Shown in pieces: positions 21,790 to 34,100 of a stretch of DNA of 64,000 nucleotides. The position numbers were made by a program, and so were the translations under genes. The notes beneath the pieces were generated by a model, which saw nothing but the letters and a program-made list of their open reading frames with translations, was not told where the DNA came from and searched no databases. The stretch is from Ceratotherium simum simum (lineage: Eukaryota; Chordata; Mammalia; Perissodactyla; Rhinocerotidae), in the NCBI RefSeq assembly GCF_000283155.1, contig NW_004454210.1, forward strand, positions 5,299,686-5,363,685, in the 5' to 3' direction. The number at the start of each line of letters is the position of its first letter. Positions within the stretch are counted from its first letter, which is position 1.

Positions 21790-22710
21790 AGCATAATTTC
21801 CAGACTGTAACATAAAATGTGCTTCCTTACCTTCCTGCTTTTCGTTTCCCAGAAGTAAACCACAGTTAACAGCTTCTCTTGTATCCTTTAAGAAGACTTA
21901 TATGCGTAGACAAGTATGCCTCCACATGCGTATCTTTTTTCTTAAAAACAAATGGAATGTGTTACATATGCTGCTGTTCAAGTTTTGTTCGCTTAATATA
22001 TCTTAGGAATATAAGCTCTATTCATACTTTTTCACTGCTGCAGAGTATTTTATTGAATGAGTATATCATAATTTATTTAACCAGTGCTTCTTAACGGGCA
22101 TGTAGGTTGTTCCCTGCTTTAAGGTTTCAGTGTTTTAAGTGTTGCAGGGGATGTCCTTGAATATTACCTTGTGTGAAAATATGCATTTTGAGAAGTAAAA
22201 TTGCTGGGTCAAAGGATTTGTACATATACAATTTTGAAGCATAGTGCCAAATTGTCTCACAGAAATGCTCAGTTTACACTCCAATTAATAGTGAATAAGA
22301 GGCTGTTTCTCCTCACCTTTGCCCATATTAGGTACTATCAATCTTTTTAATTTTTGCTTGTTTGACAGATGAAAAATGGCATCTTGTTTTGGCGATTTAT
22401 GTTTCTTTAATTATGAGTAAGATTGAGTAGCTTTCTTTATACTTATTGGTCATCTGGATTCCTTTATTTGTGAACTGCTGATTTTCTTTGTTCATTTTTC
22501 TTCTGGATTGTAGGTATTTTTTTTTGTTGTTGTTAAGTTGATTCGTAGAGGTTCCTTTTATCTGTCTTTATGTTGCCAATATTTTCCCCTAATTTTTCAT
22601 TTGACTTGAGACTTGGCTTGATGGTTTGTTTATTTATTTATTTACTTATTTTCACATGCATACATTTTTATAAGTGCCAGGTAAAGGTATAAGGCATCAG
22701 GATTTTTTTT
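21790..22710 (-). mobile_element. L1 (L1M-type) 3' fragment, minus strand
   Basis: Reverse L1 text in order: 'cttgtatcctttaagaagac', 'catgcgtatcttttttctta', 'ataatttatttaaccagtgc', 'attgctgggtcaaaggattt', 'atcaatctttttaatttttg', 'gttgccaatattttccccta'. No reading frame. Confidence 0.8.
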
Positions 22711-23220
22711 TTTTAAAGGAAATTTATGACATTCTTGAAATAATTAGACTCTGGAATGTTAGCCTTCGTTGGAAACGTTAGTAATAAAAACCTCATTTGA
22801 GGCCACAGGCTCTGTCTTGTTTTTGTAAGCTTTGTTCAGCAACTATCACGGATCTGGTGAGCACTCACTAACTTACCCTCCCCTCACCTGCAATTATATT
22901 TGGCATTGAAATGAGATGTAATAGAGTTGCCTAAGTTTTCTAGACTATACTTTCTATTTAGGTACTCCTCCAATTTGTGAACTGAGTTGTATTGTAAAAG
23001 TTAATTTGTGAGTTAGCTAATTTCGCTATAGAAATAACGTACAAAGGTTATTATTTTTGCCCTCTAAGTGTAATTAATCCACGAAGGCTAGCTTTTTTTA
23101 ATATGCATTCAAGAGATCATGTAATTTTACCCCTGTGTACTTCAGTATGCGTCCTTAAATGATAGGGACATTTTCTGATATAACTATAATGCCATTTTCA
23201 TAGCTGGCAAAATTATCAAT
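22711..23220. other. C1D intron 1, unassigned part
   Basis: No named repeat or exon recognised. Confidence 0.4.
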
Positions 23221-23224
23221 AATT

Positions 23225-23810
23225 TCTCACTGTCATCTAATACTCAATCCATGTTCAGATTTCCTTTTCTCAAAAATATCTTTTTACACTTGGTTTATTT
23301 AAGTCAAGACCCAAACAAGGTCTACACATTCTGTTTGGTTTCAGATCGACCCTTGATCTTTTCTTCCTCTACCTCTGCTCCCTTTTCTTTATTTTTCCTT
23401 CATGCTCTTTACTTGTTACAGAAACCGGTCACTTGTCCTGTAGAGTATTTCTTATTCTAGATTTGTCTCTTTGCTTTCTGGTGGTATTAACTTGTTTCTC
23501 TGTCCTCCATATTTCCTGTAAAATGGAGGTTAGCTCTAAAGGCTCAATTAGATTCAGATTCAACTTTTTCGGGGAGTTGGAAATGCTACGCAGATGGTGC
23601 TGTGTACATCACAGTGCTTCACATCAAGAGGTTCATACTGTGTTTTTGTTCTACTCTACTGATGTGAAGATCCATCCGTGGGCTCTGGTAGTGACCATTG
23701 CACTCCTCCATTGTGAACTTTCCCATCATCCTTTTATCTGTTGGTGATCATTGTGTGAATTGATAATTTCACGAGGGGTTGCAAAATCGTGATTTTTTTT
23801 TAAAGTTGTC
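23225..23810 (-). mobile_element. L1 (L1M-type) fragment, minus strand
   Basis: Reverse L1M-type text: 'tttaagtcaagacccaaaca', 'caaggtctacacattctgtt', 'aggctcaattagattcagat', 'atcacagtgcttcacatcaa' and 'cacgaggggttgcaaaatcg'. The same L1 region recurs at 55200-55260, where 'aggggttgcaaaatggtgat' is seen. The 104-codon frame here is chance. Confidence 0.75.
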
Positions 23811-23964
23811 ATTTCTTCTACATATGTTATCTGGAATTTGAAGTCTAGTTGTATTACTTGGGAACCTGACAATCAAGAATAACAAGACTGCTGTGAGAAA
23901 ATGCTGTCAGAACAACTTTTGATGCCAGGAATATACCTTTCATTGCTATAGTTCTGGAGGCTTA

Positions 23965-24360
23965 AAGGAGTACGGTGGTCTTTTTGATGTGTCAGCTTGG
24001 CTGGGCTGCAGCCCCCACATATTCAGTCAAACAGCAATCTAGGTGTTGCTGCAAAGATATTTGTAGATGAGATTAAAATCCACAATCAGTTGACTTTAAA
24101 TTAGGGAGATTATTCTAGATAATCTGGGTGGGCTTGATTCAATCAGTTGAAAGGCTTTAGAGGTATACCTGAGACTTCTCTGACAGAAAAGAAATTCCAC
24201 TTCTCGATAGCAACTTCAGCTTTTAGTTAAGAGTTCCAGCATGCCCTTCTGTGACAGCCTGTCCAGCATATTTCGGAATTACTTAACTAGCCCCTACAAT
24301 TGCATAATGCAGTTTCTTGCAATAAATCTCTTCATATATATCTCCTACTGGTTGTGCTGC
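23965..24360 (+). mobile_element. Solo LTR, ERVL (MLT2-like)
   Basis: The start 'gatgtgtcagcttggctggg' and the middle 'gggtgggcttgattcaatca' plus the end 'gcaataaatctcttcatata' with 'tctcctactggtt' follow an ERVL-type LTR. It carries an AATAAA near 24320. Truncated at the 3' side. Confidence 0.75.
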
Positions 24361-24939
24361 ACTGGTTGAACGCTGGCTGGTACCAGGAGCCACTCCCCTG
24401 ACTCTCCTCTTCTCTAAAAAAACGGGGTGAGGAGTGGTGGTAAGGGTCAGAGGACCTACTTTGTTTAGGGTGACTGTATAGTTTATTGGTCATACTGGGA
24501 CTGCTGAGAGAGAAATGGGGAGCTGAGCAGATGGCAAGTTGGAACAAAAGGTATAAACTGGTACTGTCCTGGGCAAATTGAGACATATAGTCATTCTGTG
24601 TGTCAACCACTGGCGATAGAATGTCAGTATGACACAGCCCCCTCAAGGACCTTGTAGTCAAAGGGAAGTCAAGTAAATCAACAGATGTTACCAGATAGTG
24701 TTTTAAGTGACATGACAGTTTGCAGTTTTGTTTATCTAGACAGAATGGGAGGGTGGCGCTCAGAGATGTCTTCGTTGGATGAAGTGAAACCTGATCTTAC
24801 CTCCAAAAATAAGTGGGGTTTGAGCAAAGTGAATCGGGAAGGGCGATTCCTGTATAGAGAACTACACTGGTGAAAGGTTAGAGTGAACGACATGGCACAT
24901 TTGGAAATCTGCCATCATGGCTACAGCAATAGGATTGGA

Positions 24940-25335
24940 AGAGGGGAGTGAGGAAAGATGAGGTTAGTCAGACAAGCAAGGGCCCACATGCTATGGAGTT
25001 GGAATTTATCTTCAGGGTGGTAGGGAACTATTGCAGGATTTAATCAAGGGTGTACCATAACCAGACTATGTTTATAGAAAAATCATGTTTTGTAACATCC
25101 TAAAGTTGAGAGTGGAGAAAAATTGACAGTAGGAAGAGGCTCTTGAAATAATGTAGTCAGTGAGAATGGAGGAAAGCTTGTGGTGTAAGGAGATCAAAGG
25201 AAGCCGTTTTGACAGGACGGATTGGATTTAGGGGCTGAGGAAGGAGTGAGGGGTGACTCCCAGGTTCCTGGCTGGACTGACCTCCCTCACGTAGAGGATG
25301 GAGAGGAGGAGGAAGGGAGATGACTTCAGTTCTGT
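24940..25335 (-). mobile_element. L2 LINE fragment, minus strand
   Basis: Reverse L2 body: 'ggagttggaatttatcttca', 'gactcccaggttcctggctg' and 'ggatggagaggaggaggaag' in the same order as in the longer copy at 26700. Diverged. Confidence 0.6.
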
Positions 25336-25654
25336 GTGATGCCGTGTACCCCTCCTTTTCTCCTCTCGGTGCTGTGGCTCTGTAACCAGTGAGAGGAGGG
25401 AAGGAGTGGCAGTAACATCCTGTAGGGATTACTGGGCAGAGTTTCCCCTCTGTCCCTTAGTCTCAGCCAGACCTTACTGGGGGCCGAAGAGAAGCAAATT
25501 TTCTGAGGCCCTCTTCTGCTTTCTCCACCTCTGCAGCTGGTGCTTTAGAAGGAGTAGGTGGAAGGGTGAGGAGTACCTGCAGAACCTGTGGGGGCCGTGA
25601 GGATAGGGGCAGGTGAGTTCTTTCCTTCTGTCTGTTCTTTGGACATTTTACCCT

Positions 25655-25795
25655 CTACAATCTTGGGCAGGTTATTGAACCTCACTGTGACTCAGTTTCT
25701 TGTTTGCATGGAGTAGATGAGTTAATGAGTGTGGAGTGCTTAGAACAGTGCCAGGCTCATAGGCAGTGGTGTTCACATGTTTGCTACTGCTGCTG
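25655..25795 (+). mobile_element. MIR SINE, plus strand
   Basis: 'atcttgggcaggttattgaa', 'cctcactgtgactcagtttc' and 'tgcttagaacagtgccaggc' give the MIR core in sense. Confidence 0.85.
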
Positions 25796-26309
25796 ATACC
25801 GTCCATTCACTGCTTCCTCCTGGGATCCGAGGAGCAAAGGGAACAGAGGGAAGTTTCTGTAGCTCCCCCCTTGCAGCTTTTCCTGTGGAAGGAATAAATA
25901 TTCAGGAACTGTCTCTATAAAATGTTAGAGGAAGTCATTTGAATTGGGGGGAGTTTCTGACAAGAGAAGAACATTTATTTTTTAGTCTGCCTTGCCTTTA
26001 TTTTTTAGTTAGGAAAAAGGCAAGTGGTTCAGTTCAGATTTAATGAGGGTAATTATTCTTACTTACTGCCTTGCTTTCAGTATTCACCCTAACCCATTTT
26101 AACAATAAATAACTACTTGTTTATTGGGGCTTAGGGACCGGGAATTATTGCAGAAAAAATCCTCATCATGATTCTGGAGAGGGAAAATATTTTCTAATAG
26201 AAAAATTGGTTGAAAAATTCACATTGAAATAAAGGCCTTTTTGTGTTTTTTATACTTGCACTATTTGTTAAAAGCCAAAATACTTTCTTAAAATGTGCCT
26301 TTATTTAAA

Positions 26310-26698
26310 GATTGTTTATTTTTTATTACAATTTAATACATGCTTTTTGAAATAAAATTTAAACAATGAAGAATGAAGAATTAAGAAAATGAGTCTGCTT
26401 TGATCCTATTCCCTAAATCCTGCCCCTTCTCAGAGAGAATGTCTAGTTTTTGTATGTTTCCTTCCAGACCTTTTTCTACATGTCTACATATACAGGTTTT
26501 TTAGAACAAATAGCGTATATTAGACACATTATGTGTTATATACAACATTCTATGGCTTTTTTCATCACTTCTCATTATGTGTTGCTACATAAAGATTTAC
26601 TTATTTATTTTTAATATTCTCTTGGATGTACTCTAATTCATTTAATTATTTCCCTGTTGACGAATATTTAGATTATTTCCAGTATTTTGTTATAGGTT
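26310..26698 (-). mobile_element. L1 (L1M-type), minus strand, left half of a split copy
   Basis: Reverse L1 text: 'ttccttccagacctttttct', 'acatgtctacatatacaggt', 'attatttccagtattttgtt'. It stops at the L2 insertion and resumes at 28258 in the correct order. Confidence 0.8.
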
Positions 26699-26699
26699 A

Positions 26700-28256
26700 T
26701 TTATTCAACAAATGTTTATTGACTACCAGACAGTGCTAGTGAACGAAACACAAAAATTCCTGCTCTCATGTAGTTACCTCTTTTTGGAGGTGGACAGACA
26801 ATAAATGAATAACATAAATGTCAGATGCTAGTGAGGACTGTAAGGTAGAGAAGGAGATAGGCAATGCCCAGAGTGAGGGCAGGGGTGTGCATTTGCAATA
26901 GGGTGGTCAGGAAGGATTTACCAGTAGGTGACATTTGAGTAGAGAGCTGGCTGAAGGTGAAATAATGAGCTCTGAGGCTGCTAGTTGGGGCAGCAGACGG
27001 GGAGGAGAGCATTCTAGGAAGGGGAGAAGTAGAAAGGCCCTGAGGTAGGGGCATGCCTGATGTGATGGAGAAACAGCAATGAGGCCGTTGTGGCTGGAAT
27101 GGTATGAGCAAGGAGTAGAGTGGGAGGAGCTGAGGTCACAGAAGGCAGAGTGAGTCCGAGTGATTGTGTTGGGCTTTTTAGGCTATTGTAAGTACTTTGC
27201 CTTTACTCTGAGTGAGGAGGCAAGCCTTTGGAAGTTTCTGAGCAGAGGTGTGATATGATCTGACTTAGGTTTGGAATGATCACTCTGCTTTCTTGGTAAT
27301 AAACTATTGGGCTGGAAACAGGGAGGCCATTTAGAAGGCTATTGCAACAATCCAGGCAAGACACAATGATGACTTGGACTGGTTTGGACTAGGGTGGTAG
27401 AAGTAGAGGTGGTAGGATGCAGTTAGATTCTAAATATGTTTTAAAGATAAGGTGCTAGAGAAGAGTCAAGTACCACTCTGAAATTTTAGTACTGAAATAT
27501 TGGAAAGTTGGAGTTGGCATGAAATGAGATAGGGAAGACTGCAGTAGGCAAGATTAGGAATTTGGCTTTGGGCACTTTACCTTTGAGAATCTGTTAACAT
27601 CCAACCAGAGGTATTGAGTAAGCAGTTGGAAGTGTACGTTTGGAGTTCAGTGGGGAGGTCAGGGCTGGGGATACAAACCTGAGAGTCGTCAGTTTATTAA
27701 TGCAATTTAAAGCCCACAGCTCACCTAGAGAGTAAATTAGAGAAGAAAAGAGAATCAAGGAGAGCCCTTGGGCACTTCAAGGTTAAGAGGCTGAGGATAT
27801 GAGAAGGATGCAGCAAAGGAGACCAAGAAAGCAGCCAGGGAGGTAGGAGGGAAACCAAGAAAATGTGATGCCCTGGGAATCAAAGGAGGGAGTCAGTGAT
27901 GTCAACTGACAAGATCTGAGAATTGACCATTGAATTTAACGGTGTGGCTGTCTGGGTGACCTCGATAAGAGCAATTTTGAGTGAGAAGTGGGGGGCCTGA
28001 TTGTGGTAGATTCAAGAAAAAATGGAAGGAGAGAAATTGGGACTCTTAGTATAAGCAACTCTTCTGAGGAGGTTGTTCTAAAAGGGAGATAGAAAATGGG
28101 GCTTTAGCTGGAGAGGGATATGAAATCAAGATGTTTGTTTCTTGTCTGAGATGGAGAAATAAAATGTTTTAAGCTTATGGGTACTGATCCAGCAGAGGGA
28201 AAAATTGGTGCAAGAGAAAATGGGGAAAATTCAGAGAAGAGTTTGAGTCTATTCTA
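26700..28256 (-). mobile_element. L2 LINE, minus strand, ~1.56 kb
   Basis: An unusually long L2 copy: the tail is at 26700 ('attcaacaaatgtttattga'), and the reverse of the L2 ORF2 C-terminal region runs through 'gtgacatttgagtagagagc', 'ggctattgcaacaatccagg', 'ggagttcagtggggaggtca' and 'acttctctgaggaggttgtt'-like text to about 28256. A minus-strand open frame of 96 codons (26821-27111) is part of the L2 C-terminal and tail region, not a gene. It splits an L1. Confidence 0.85.
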
Positions 28257-28257
28257 A

Positions 28258-29100
28258 CAAATTTATATGCATATATACGAGGATTTCTGTAGGCTGGATT
28301 CTTAAGAGGATTTCCTGAGTCAAAGGGTATGTGCGTTTAAAAATTCTGTACCAATTTATGTTCCACCTTCAGTGTATATCCTTGCTAACACTGAACTTTG
28401 CTAATCTTTAAAATTATTGCCAATCTGATGGGTGATATTTTCATTATTTTAATTTTTTTGTTGCTTTGTAGGAACTCCTTATATAATCTACTTAGTCCTT
28501 CGTTATATCTTGGCAAATATTTTCTCCCAGGCTGTTTCTTGCTTTTTAACTTTGCTTAATGGTATACTTTTACCATATAGGTGTTTTTTCAGTTTTTATT
28601 TAGTTAAGTGTTTCAGCCATTTCCTTTTATAGCATTTGGGTTTTATTTGGATTATGTAAATATTTTATGTAATCTTTTAATATGCTCGTACATTTACCTT
28701 TTTAATTCATCTGGAGTTTATTTTTGTGTATGTTATGAAATAGGTATCTAAGTTTTTGATCTTTTTCTATGTTTTTAAACAGTTAAATACCATAGAATTA
28801 ACTGTTTCTTGAAGGTTTGGGAGAAATTACCTATCATATCTTCTAGGCTTGGAGCCTTTTGGGAGATCTTTGACTACTTAAAATTTTTTTTTCCCTGTGG
28901 TTAATGATCTATTTGGTTTGTGTAATTTTTTAGGTTAGTTTTGGTAATGATTTTTTTCTCAGCACCTCATTTTTTTCATCTAGATTTTCAAATTTATTGG
29001 TTTAAAATTCTACATAAAGAGAAGAAATACTGTCTTCTCTATATTTGCAGCATATCCCTTGTACTTACGCCGTTATCTGGGCAGCGGATGCTGGAGCCAG
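28258..29100 (-). mobile_element. L1 (L1M-type), minus strand, right half of a split copy
   Basis: Continues the L1 of 26310-26698: 'agtcaaagggtatgtgcgtt', 'attgccaatctgatgggtga', 'gcaaatattttctcccaggc', then ORF2-like 'catctagattttcaaattta'. The far end, near 29050, is uncertain. Confidence 0.75.
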
Positions 29101-29104
29101 CCTT

Positions 29105-29680
29105 GCACAGATCTAGAGATTGGTTTCGCTGTTTTTAGCCCTCATGGCCCAGCTCTTAGTGCCCTTCATTTCGGGGTTATTCCTAGGTTCTCTTTCTCTT
29201 TTGTTTGTAAGGGATTGCAGACTTCTTGGCTCTCTTTCCTATCAGTCTGATCCCATTTGCTCTTTAGCTTACAAAAATTTCTACTGTTGAGGTCTCCTGA
29301 TGGGTGTGTGCCCCTCTTGGTTTCCAGCATTACTGTGAACTTATTTTTGTATTTCTTCTGTCATTTTGGAGAAATTTTGATAGGGATGAGAGGCAAATAT
29401 GTATTTTCAGTTAGCATTTTGAAATAGGAAGTCACAATTCTTTCCTGTGTGGTTTTCTTTTATCATAGTCCTTTGTTTAATTACTGGTTGCACAGTAGTT
29501 GGATAGTAACTTTACAGTGCAAATAGTGATAGTCAGATGGGCCTCACTTTTTTTTCTTTAAATGAAACCAGATGTCTCAGTGGAATATACTCATTGAGTA
29601 GAAATGTTGATATATTATGACTAAATATTCAAGTAGTACTTTCTAAACTTAAATGACATAGTCATAACGTTTAGAACTAT
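29105..29680. other. C1D intron 1, unassigned part
   Basis: No named repeat or exon recognised; two overlapping 63-65-codon frames have no domain. Confidence 0.4.
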
Positions 29681-29684
29681 AAGA

Positions 29685-29830
29685 GACTTTACAGATCGTT
29701 AGACCAACTGCCTTATTTCATGGATGAGGTATTTGAGGCCTAGAGAGATTCAGTGATTTATCTAGGGTGACAAAGTCAGTGATCAAGCAAGAAGGAAAGC
29801 CCAAGTCTCTTAACTTCAATTCTGCTATGC
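29685..29830 (-). mobile_element. MIR-like SINE fragment, minus strand
   Basis: 'gccttatttcatggatgagg', 'tatttgaggcctagagagat' and 'tctagggtgacaaagtcag' follow the reverse MIR core. Diverged. Confidence 0.6.
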
Positions 29831-29864
29831 TGTTTGCTATTTTGCACGTTGTTGCTCTTCTTTA

Positions 29865-30115
29865 TTTTTATTTTTTTTATTATTATTTTTTTTTGTGAGG
29901 AAGATCAGCCTGAGCTAACATCCATGCCAATCTTCCTCTTTTTGCTGAGGAAGACTGGCCCTGGGCTAACATCTGTGCCATCTTCCTCCACTTTATATGG
30001 GACGCCACCACAGCATGGCCTGACAAGCAGTGAGTCGGTGCGTGCCTGGGATCCGAACCTGGGCTGCCAGCAGCGGAGCATGTGCACTTAACCGCTACGC
30101 CACAGGGCCGGCCCA
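29865..30115 (-). mobile_element. ERE SINE in C1D intron 1, antisense
   Basis: Full minus-strand ERE with doubled 'gaggaaga...gagctaacat' module and intact head ('ttaaccgctacgccacaggg'). Near-perfect 12-bp TSD 'tgctcttcttta' (29853-29864) and 'tgctattcttta' (30116-30127). Read on its own strand the Pol III A box (GTGGCGTAGCGG) and B box (GGTTCGGATCC) are well preserved. It lies about 900 bp before the first coding exon. Confidence 0.93.
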
Positions 30116-30127
30116 TGCTATTCTTTA

Positions 30128-31015
30128 GCTGTGTAATGAAAGAGGTATTTTCAGCTAATAAAAGAGTTTTTTTAAATGTAAAGATGGTACATATGGCTTG
30201 GAATTGCTTCTGAAATTTGGTCTTAGATACCATATTAAATACATTGATGTGGATTTTGCTTTTTCTCACATAGATATTAAATATTATGATATAAATGTGA
30301 ATTTTAAAAGAATGGGCTGTCAAGGTATGCTCTAGCCTAAATGAAAACCATATAGTTTATATCTCCCAAGTTTCCTCTTTTCTGCTTATAGACTTTGTGT
30401 GATTTATGGACTCTGAGTTTCTTATGAATATTTTAAAGAAGCTTAAGGAATATATATATATAAATATAGGCTTGAAAAATGATTTTGCTGATAAATAATC
30501 ATAAGATATTTCTGACCTAGGATTTTAATTTTTCAGTTTAATATACTATGTTGCTAGATCAGCACCTAAATTTAGAAGGACTAACTATATGTTTTTCAAA
30601 AAAAAAGAGGTTTGCTTATCATTTTTTTCAGTAAGCATTAGGCAATATACTTATCACACTTTCTTTGCTTTGCTTGGTCTTTAACTTCAACAGAAAGTTT
30701 TGTAAATGTAGGATTTTGATAATTGATATTCCATGTTTGATAGTCATGTCTTTAGTCTTGAAAGGTGTTGAGGGTTTGATACGTGTAGCGTTAGTGGGCT
30801 TGGGTGGGTTCTTGGCTCCAAGCAACTTAAGAAGAGGGGAAGTTTGGATGTAGTTGTTCTAGAATTATATTCTAAGAAGATTTGTTTAATTTTCTTCAGG
30901 ATTTAACTCTTTTAGCACTTTTGGAATACATGATATGACCTGTTGACTTTTTTTATAGCCTAAAGAGCAATCTCTGCCTCCAATATGAATTCTAAGAATT
31001 TATTTTTTTTTCCAG
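30128..31015 (+). other. C1D intron 1, 3' part with acceptor
   Basis: AT-rich intron end. It closes with a strong polypyrimidine acceptor 'tttttttttccag' at 31003-31015. No repeat named. Confidence 0.7.
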
Positions 31016-31162
31016 TTGGCCATAATGGCAGGTGAAGAAATTAATGAAGACTATCCAGTAGAAATTCATGAGTATTTATCAACATTTGAGAATTCCATTG
31101 GTGCTGTGGATGAGATGCTGAAGACTATGATGTCTGTTTCTAGAAATGAGTTGTTGCAGAAG
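31016..31162 (+). CDS. C1D: C1D exon 2 (start codon, residues 1-46)
   Basis: Acceptor 'ttccag' at 31010-31015, nine non-coding bases, ATG at 31025-31027, 46 whole codons, donor AAG|GTATTT at 31162/31163. The entry includes the nine 5'UTR bases. Confidence 0.95.
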
Positions 31163-34100
31163 GTATTTTAAAAATGTGATTTCTAAAACAGAGTACTGTG
31201 TTATGAAACATGCAGAAGAAGAAATAGATTAATGATATATGCCCCTTTCTCCCTTTATGTCAATTTTATAAGTGTTTGGGTATTATTAGGGGAACAAAAC
31301 AAAACAAAACTCCAATCTTAGGAAATACCTCCTAACTATATTTTTATTTTGACTTGGTTTTGGAAAAAAGGAGCACTCATAGCATTCTTTTTGACAGACT
31401 CTATCTTTGACCTTTTAAGTATTACAATGATGTTATCAGGGTTTCTGGAAACCCTATAGGACAAAAAGAGTAAATTGACTTTGACAGTCTAAAACAAATC
31501 TCATTATGTTTCTTCTGTCTTTGGTATTGCCTAAGCATTTTAGCCTGCTTCTTATACATAAATGCATCATGTACCAGGTTTATATGGATAAATTACTTTT
31601 GACATACAAAGCCCAGATCGTAACTCCTGAATTAAAATAATTCAAAAGAATTTTTCTTGGATTATAGACATTCCTTGTCTAACTAAAGATGGTACCCTGA
31701 AGTGAATATTTGTGGGCAAAAATCACTGGTTAACGAAACTTCTTCTTTTTGCAAATTGTTTCCAGAGCATTTGGTTATTGGATTATAGGAAGTGAAAAAA
31801 ACATTTCTTTGATACATTGTGCTTGGTGAGAGTATAAAATACCATGTGATGGTGCTCAAAGTTTGTGTGTATTTCTTTATATTCTCTCTCTGTCTTTTTT
31901 TTTTTTAATAGTTGGACCCACTTGAACAAGCGAAAGTGGATTTAGTTTCTGCTTACACATTAAATTCAATGTTTTGGGGTATGTATTATTACTTTGGAGT
32001 TAATTAGAAAGCAAATTATTTATTGTGTCAAAGGTGATTTATTTTTTAAATTGTTGCAATTTATATACAGTTATTCTTTATGGCAATTTTAATAGTCAGA
32101 TATTTATTTCTTTTAAATCAGCATACCAGATGCCCATGAGCCACACATAAATTTAATATTACATAGAAATTGAATAATTTAAGATTTAATTAATTATTTG
32201 TGTGACTTCTTTTTTGTGAGTAGAGTTTCTTTAATTAATGCTCTTAATTAATATATACACCATTTAATTCCATGAAATCTTTCTTTTGTAGTTTATTTGG
32301 CAACTCAGGGAGTTAATCCTAAGGAACATCCAGTAAAGCAGGAATTGGTAAGATTGCAGCGGGTTTCTTTTTATTTTACGTGTCTGTCTGTTACAGAATG
32401 CCTGAAGTTCAAGTCACAGTACCTTTCTCACACTAATTGTGGAGAACAAAATTATTTAGAGTTGAAATTATGAAAGTGAGCCAGATTTCATCATGTCTTT
32501 AGTTTTTCTTTTTCTTACTTGTGTCAGAGAATTGGTGTTCCATATATTATATAAATCTCTGGATGGGACAATGTTATGATTCTAGTAATTATTTATAACT
32601 TCCATATTATTTTTCCTATAAATTCTTGAAATCCTGTTCATCTCTACAACTGCCTTTTTTTTTTTGTTTAAACTCTTACACAATTCTTAAAAGTATATTC
32701 TAGTTGATTTACTAGCAAAGACGGGAAAGTTTCTCCCCCACCTTTTCAATTCTTCCATTAATTCATTTTCTCAGCAGTAAAGAATCTAGTTCAGCAACAA
32801 AGCTAAAAGCTTTTTTGGCACCAGTTGTATGTGTACTGTCCAGTAATTCTGCATTAGTGACATATTTACAACCTGTAATAAATCTTCTAGGTTTGTCTTT
32901 GTATTCCATTTAGATGTATAAGTACAGTATATAAGGTCTGGTATCTTGGAGTTTTTGCTGACTTCAAAAATTAAATCATTCAATTTAAAAGAAAAAAATT
33001 AGAAATCAAACTTATGGTTACCTTCTTGACTTGGCTTTATGAATAAGAATATTAATAAATTTATTCTTTGTGTTTATAAAATATAAAGTAAATATATGTG
33101 AAATACACTTGACACTGTATTATTGTTCTCAAGTCTTATGGTGGTTGATACGTATGTTATTTACAACTTAGTAAAGTACTTGGTCATTTATTTAAAAAAA
33201 AATGAGTAAACCAGATCTGTTGTCTTCATTTTTTTAACTTGTGGACCAAGACATTTTCTTCTTTTAAAGTTCTTGAGGGAAAAATAAATTTATTTTTAAG
33301 TTCAGAAATTGTGAAAAAGACTTAAAGCAAAAATATAAAGCAATATGATACACAGATCTTGATTTGACCAGTGATAACTGGCTTTAAATCCTAAGAAGTA
33401 TGCACTGTGTCATCTGTTTTCAACTTTCTAATAATGAACTTTACATTCATAAAATTCCTCTTTTTTTCTTTAACACAAAGTTATTTGGAGTATTTTAATA
33501 CTTGATTCTGTCGTTGGAAGAGGATAAAATCATCTGTCTTCTTTCTCCCTCAGAACCCACTTTATAGAGCAGTACATTCATATTCTGGACAAGGGTTGGC
33601 AAATAAATAACATAAACCTATTCCCCTTTTCTTTATTTTTTTCTTTTTTGCTGAGGAACATTTGCCCTGAGCTAACATCTGTGCCAGTCTTGCTCTATTT
33701 TGTATGTGGGTTGCTACCACAGCGTGGCTGATGAGTGGTGTAGGCCCGTGCTCGGGATCTGAACCTGCTAACCGGGGCTGCCAAAGCAGAGCACGCCAAC
33801 TTAACCACTAGGCTGCAGGGCTGGCCTCCTATTCCGGTTTTCTGACCTTGTGTCAGACATTGCTTATTGATCACGGAGTTAGTGTGTGAGAGGAAACCTA
33901 TTTGCCATATATGTCATGAATGAGGAAAGGCATTGAAAATAGTCAGTTTATTCATTCAACAAATATTTGACTGCCTACTGGGAGCCAGGCATTATTTCCA
34001 GGTGAGATGATTCCTCAGTGAATAAAGCTGATAAATATCCCTGTCTTTGTGGTGGAAGCCAGATTATCCAGTGGAGGGAGACAAACATTATAATAAAACA

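Noticed and set aside
26821..27111. 96-codon minus-strand frame
   Set aside because: It is the degraded C-terminal and tail part of L2 ORF2, not a host gene.
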